Shown here: one piece after another, positions 60,999-64,000 of the stretch
Layout: each line of letters opens with the position of its first letter
Position numbering within the stretch: position 1 is the stretch's first letter
Assembly (NCBI RefSeq): GCF_000711715.1
Contig: NZ_JONN01000001.1
Location: 1,054,001 to 1,118,000, forward strand
Direction: 5' to 3'
Length of the DNA stretch: 64,000 nucleotides
DNA from: Sphingomonas astaxanthinifaciens DSM 22298
GTDB taxonomy: Bacteria > Pseudomonadota > Alphaproteobacteria > Sphingomonadales > Sphingomonadaceae
Program-made: the position numbers and the translations under genes
The notes under the pieces: generated by a model
Database searches by the model: none
What the model was told of the DNA's origin: nothing
Seen by the model: the letters and a program-made list of their open reading frames with translations, nothing else

Positions 60999-61370
60999 TC
61001 AGAGCGTCGCCACCCAGTCGCGGTAGGCGGCCTCGTCCATCAGGCCGTCGAGCTCGCCCGGGTCCGACAGGCGAAGCTTGAAAAACCAGCCGGCCCCCTC
61101 GGGGTCGCTGTTGATGATCGAGGGATCGTCGGCGATGGCCGGATTGGCCTCGACCACCTCGCCGCTCGCCGGCGCATAGACGTCGCTCGCGGCCTTGACC
61201 GATTCGACCACCGCGGCGTCGCCGCCCTTGGTCAGCTGCTTGCCGGCTTCGGGCGCCTCGGCGAAGACGATGTCGCCAAGCTGGCTCTGGGCATGGTCGG
61301 TGATCCCGACCGTGGCGGTGTCGCCTTCGACCCGGATCCACTCATGCTCTTTGGTGAAGTGGAGGCTCAT
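60999..61370 (-). CDS. gcvH: Glycine cleavage system H protein
   Basis: 123 residues. [35 protein letters not shown] and [20 protein letters not shown] with the lipoylated Lys (about residue 60). It carries the aminomethyl arm between P and T proteins. ATG 61370 overlaps the gcvT stop (ATGA). Confidence 0.98.
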   Translation of the reverse strand: MSLHFTKEHEWIRVEGDTATVGITDHAQSQLGDIVFAEAPEAGKQLTKGGDAAVVESVKAASDVYAPASGEVVEANPAIADDPSIINSDPEGAGWFFKLRLSDPGELDGLMDEAAYRDWVATL

Positions 61371-62479
61371 GCGGTTTTCCCCTTGCGATGGTAACGATGC
61401 GGAACGAACGGGAGCGTCGCGACGGTCCCGCGGAAGAGCTTGCCGCGCTGCTCGAGCGTCAGCGCAGTGCCGGGCTGGCCAAGGTGGGCCGCGACATAGC
61501 CCATGCCGATCGGCGCCTCGGTGCTGGGCGAGAAACCGCCGCTGGTGACCCGGCCGACCTCATTGCCCTCGTCGTCGAGGATCCGGGCGCCCTCGCGGAC
61601 CGGCTGGCGGCCCTCCACGGTGAAGCCGACGCGTTTCGCGACAGGGCCCTGCTCGAGCTCGGCGAGGATCCGGTCGGCCCCGGCGAACCCGCCCTCGGCG
61701 CGGCGGCGCTTGTTGATCGCGAACAGGAGGTCGGCGGCGACCGGGGTGGTCGTCTCGTCGAGGTCGTGCCCGTAGAGCGGGAGCCCCGCCTCGAGCCGGA
61801 GCGAGTCGCGGGCACCGAGCCCGATGGGGCGGACCCGTTCGTCGGCGAGGAGCAGGTCGGCGACCGCCTCGGCGGCCGCGGCAGGAATGGAGATCTCGAC
61901 CCCGTCCTCGCCGGTGTAGCCGGAGCGGCTGATCCACGCCTCGGTCCCGCCGAGCGAGAAGGCGCCGGCCTGCATGAAGCCCAACTCCGCGACGCCCGAC
62001 GCATGCGCCGCGATCACCGCCACCGCTTCGGGCCCCTGGAGCGCGAGCAGGGCCTGGTCCTCGAGATAGGTGAAGGCGACCCCGGCGGCGCGGAGCACGT
62101 CCATGTCGCCATGCTTGGTCGCGCCGTTGACGACGAGGTACCAGCCGTCGGCCCGCCGCGTGATCATCAGGTCGTCGAGGATCCCGCCGGCCTCGTTCAG
62201 CAGCAGGCTGTACTTGGGCCGGGCCTCGCTCATCGCCTGGAGGTCGCCCGGAAGCAGCCGCTCGAGCGCCTCGGTCTGGTCGAGCGGCGCGAGGATCTGC
62301 CCCATGTGGCTGACGTCGAACAGGCCGGCGTGGGTCCTCGTCCAGCGATGCTCGGCGATGATGCCCTCATACTGGACCGGCATGTGGTAGCCGGCGAAGG
62401 GCACCATCCGGCCGCCGCGGCCACGGTGCCAGCCGTCGAGCGGCAGGGAGTTCAGGTCGGTTTCGAGCACGTCGGCCAC
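61367..62479 (-). CDS. gcvT: Aminomethyltransferase (glycine cleavage T protein)
   Basis: 370 residues. [47 protein letters not shown] and [20 protein letters not shown] are GcvT signatures. It moves the methylene group to tetrahydrofolate. GTG 62479 gives [20 protein letters not shown] with GGAG about 9 nt upstream; frames further upstream are riboswitch. First gene of the operon. Confidence 0.97.
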   Translation of the reverse strand: MADVLETDLNSLPLDGWHRGRGGRMVPFAGYHMPVQYEGIIAEHRWTRTHAGLFDVSHMGQILAPLDQTEALERLLPGDLQAMSEARPKYSLLLNEAGGILDDLMITRRADGWYLVVNGATKHGDMDVLRAAGVAFTYLEDQALLALQGPEAVAVIAAHASGVAELGFMQAGAFSLGGTEAWISRSGYTGEDGVEISIPAAAAEAVADLLLADERVRPIGLGARDSLRLEAGLPLYGHDLDETTTPVAADLLFAINKRRRAEGGFAGADRILAELEQGPVAKRVGFTVEGRQPVREGARILDDEGNEVGRVTSGGFSPSTEAPIGMGYVAAHLGQPGTALTLEQRGKLFRGTVATLPFVPHRYHRKGKTA

Positions 62480-62542
62480 GGGGACACTCCAAGAGGTTCG
62501 GCCCTCCCCCGCCCGTTTCCGCGCGACGAAAGAGCATTCGAA

Positions 62543-62732
62543 CCCCCGTCTGTCCCTTGGCGCCTGAGAGCTTTCCCCCGCTACGGGCGAGGTTACCCCT
62601 TCGGCGGCCGGGGCCGGAGCCGCGGCACTTTCCAGACGACCTTCGACCACGCGCGGTCCTTTTGCCTGAGAGATTCCGGGGGCGGTTGCTCCTTCGGCGC
62701 CCTGGTCGAGCCAGGGCCTCTCCCGCGCGAGT
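62543..62732 (-). promoter_or_regulatory. Tandem glycine riboswitch of the gcv operon
   Basis: Read on the minus strand: aptamer 1 starts GGGAGAGGCCCTGG near 62730, has GCCGAAGGAGCAACC and ends CTCTCAGGCAAAAGGAC (62656-62672). Aptamer 2 follows, with GCCGAAGGGGTAACC and CTCTCAGGCGCCAAGGGAC (62552-62570), then GACGGGGG. Both carry the glycine aptamer core (CCGAAGG...CTCTCAGG). It ends about 64 nt before the gcvT start and switches on the operon when glycine is abundant. Confidence 0.93.
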
Positions 62733-62881
62733 CGCCCGGCGTTGCCGCCGGACTGGCTGAGTGCGGCTCTAGGGGGCGGTGCCTCCAAGTCAACGCGCCT
62801 TGAGGCCAGGGGTGAAGATTACACTTTGGGCCGGGCCAAGCTGTGATAGTTTCGGGTCCGCATTGTCAGGGGGATCGACCG

Positions 62882-64000
62882 ATGCGTCACATCAGGCTGC
62901 TGCTCGCCACCACGCTCGCGCTCGGCGCGGCCGTACCCGCTCACGCCGACACCATCTGCGAGTGGATGGATTTCGCGCGAAAGGCCCTGCCCGAGCGGCC
63001 GCCACAGGGACAACTCACCATCATCCGCGATGGGCAGGGCGACCATAGCGAGACCAAGGTCGCGCTGGCGATGTTCGAGGCGCTGAACGCGATCGACCAT
63101 CGCTATCGAAGCTATGTGGGCCTGCCGGTCGGGGCGGCCGATGCCGACCAGCAGGCCGCGGCGATGACCGCTGCAACCGAAGTGCTGCTGAAGCTCGCGC
63201 CCACGAACCGCACCGCGGTCCAGGAAAGCTACGACCTTGCCCTGGCCGGGATCGCCGAGGGACCGGCCAAGGCCAGCGCCATTGCGATCGGCAGGCAGGC
63301 CGCCGCCGCGGTGCTCGCCCTGCCCGACATCGATTCGACGGTGAAGCAGTCCGACTATCGGCCCGCCGCGGCGCCCGGTCAGTGGGTGCCGACCGCGCTA
63401 CCGGTGATCGGCCCCTATTCGGTGGCCTACCGCCCGTGGGTCCTGCGGAGCGCAAGCGAAGTGCGGCCCGCGCCGCCGCCGCCACTGACCAGCGAGCGCT
63501 ACGCCCGCGACCTCGACGAAGTGAAGCGGCTGGGCGCGATGAACAGCCAGGAGCGCACGCCGACGCAGACGCTGATGGCGCGCTACCGGATCAACAGCGA
63601 CGAAATGCCGGCGCTCAGGGAACTGATGGACCAGAGCGGGCGCCGGCTGGTCGACAATGCCCGGATATTCGCACTCTACGACATGATCGGTGACGACGCC
63701 GGCATGGCGATGTCGGACGGCAAGCTGCATTATGATTTCTGGCGGCCGATCACCGCGATCCGCAACGCCGACAAGGACGACAATCCGGCGACGACCGCAG
63801 ACCCGGCCTGGGTCCCGCTGATCAATACGCCCAATCACCCGGAATATCCGTGCGGCCATTGCATCGGGGCGGGCGCGGTCGCCGAGCTGATGGCCGCGGT
63901 CGGCGGCAGGAAGCCAGCCTGGGGCGTGCGGATCGCCAGCGGCTCGCTCGGCACGTCGGCGGTGCAGGTCACCCCTGACTGGGAGGAATGGGCGCGCCAG
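62882..64000 (+). CDS. PAP2 / vanadium-haloperoxidase-like secreted protein (3' end beyond window)
   Basis: At least 373 residues from ATG 62882; cut by the window edge. Signal peptide MRHIRLLLATTLALGAAVPA (then HADT). Helical N-terminal domain, then the PAP2/haloperoxidase core: HYDFWRPITAIRNAD (the W-R-P motif) and HPEYPCGHCIGAGAVAELMA. In haloperoxidases and acid phosphatases the phosphate/vanadate loop is P-S-G-H-S; here both Ser are Cys. It may be a phosphatase-type or oxidised variant; activity cannot be told. Divergent from the gcv operon. Confidence 0.85.
   Translation, partial: MRHIRLLLATTLALGAAVPAHADTICEWMDFARKALPERPPQGQLTIIRDGQGDHSETKVALAMFEALNAIDHRYRSYVGLPVGAADADQQAAAMTAATEVLLKLAPTNRTAVQESYDLALAGIAEGPAKASAIAIGRQAAAAVLALPDIDSTVKQSDYRPAAAPGQWVPTALPVIGPYSVAYRPWVLRSASEVRPAPPPPLTSERYARDLDEVKRLGAMNSQERTPTQTLMARYRINSDEMPALRELMDQSGRRLVDNARIFALYDMIGDDAGMAMSDGKLHYDFWRPITAIRNADKDDNPATTADPAWVPLINTPNHPEYPCGHCIGAGAVAELMAAVGGRKPAWGVRIASGSLGTSAVQVTPDWEEWARQ

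Noticed and set aside
58948-61026. 692-codon plus-strand frame
   Set aside because: Runs antisense across gcvPA, the methyltransferase and the repeat; real genes on the minus strand explain the region.

Overview
The window is a G+C-rich (roughly two-thirds G+C by eye), densely coding chromosomal segment of an alphaproteobacterium, most likely a sphingomonad (Sphingomonadales). The basis is C4-pathway hemA (5-aminolevulinate synthase), the rpsT/dnaA and mutM/ubiE/ubiB neighbourhood, a DUF305-propeller protein, TTG/GTG starts, and several families of short palindromic repeats between and inside genes. Only one RNA gene (tRNA-Lys) is present. I see no insertion sequence, prophage or CRISPR array. 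Both window edges cut a gene: a GGDEF-EAL protein on the left and a PAP2/haloperoxidase-like protein on the right.

Layout. 1-4.1 kb: GGDEF-EAL protein, Smr, MltA and Tim44-like genes on the minus strand. 4.3-9.9 kb: secB, murJ-trpS, a DUF4136 lipoprotein, trmL and small secreted proteins. 10-15.3 kb: dnaA, rpsT and mutM (minus), then ubiE and ubiB (plus). 15.4-20 kb: a large DUF305-propeller protein, an unknown 181-residue protein, a small membrane protein and yghU. 20.2-22.7 kb: coaBC-dut-moeB. 22.7-27.4 kb (minus): plsY-dprA-membrane protein-topA. 27.5-29.6 kb: murI and hemA. 30.6-33.9 kb: the tight operon rpiB-glyA-nrdR-(GIY-YIG/TrmJ fusion). 34-37 kb: a small secreted protein, chorismate mutase, rpsD and a GT39 glycosyltransferase. 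37-39.2 kb: a putrescine operon, aguA-DUF3147-aguB. 39.2-40.1 kb: a lower-G+C patch with two small membrane ORFs, each ending in the same 28-nt palindrome. 40.1-43 kb: a BciA-like reductase, GNAT, family-5-type UDG, folK and tRNA-Lys. 43-48.5 kb: a small glycan locus (two GT4 enzymes, a glucosamine-inositolphosphorylceramide-transferase-like protein, a Wzx-type flippase and a TagB/F-like protein). 48.6-51.5 kb: PDZ protein/OmpR regulator/histidine kinase operon facing a 60-residue basic secreted protein. 51.5-57.2 kb: a double-retropepsin protease, two PilZ proteins, PAP2, a DUF938 methyltransferase, an ABA4-like membrane protein and a TPR-like secreted protein. 57.2-62.7 kb: a complete glycine-cleavage operon (gcvT-gcvH-methyltransferase-gcvPA-gcvPB) behind a tandem glycine riboswitch.

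The most unusual theme is palindromic DNA that has entered or bridged coding sequence. A 90-nt inverted repeat sits exactly in frame (30 codons) at the domain linker of coaBC. A related kind of palindrome forms the linker that joins a GIY-YIG domain to a TrmJ methyltransferase in one ORF, with no usable separate start for the second domain. A third repeat type caps small membrane ORFs in a cassette-like way, with paired base changes that keep the hairpin.
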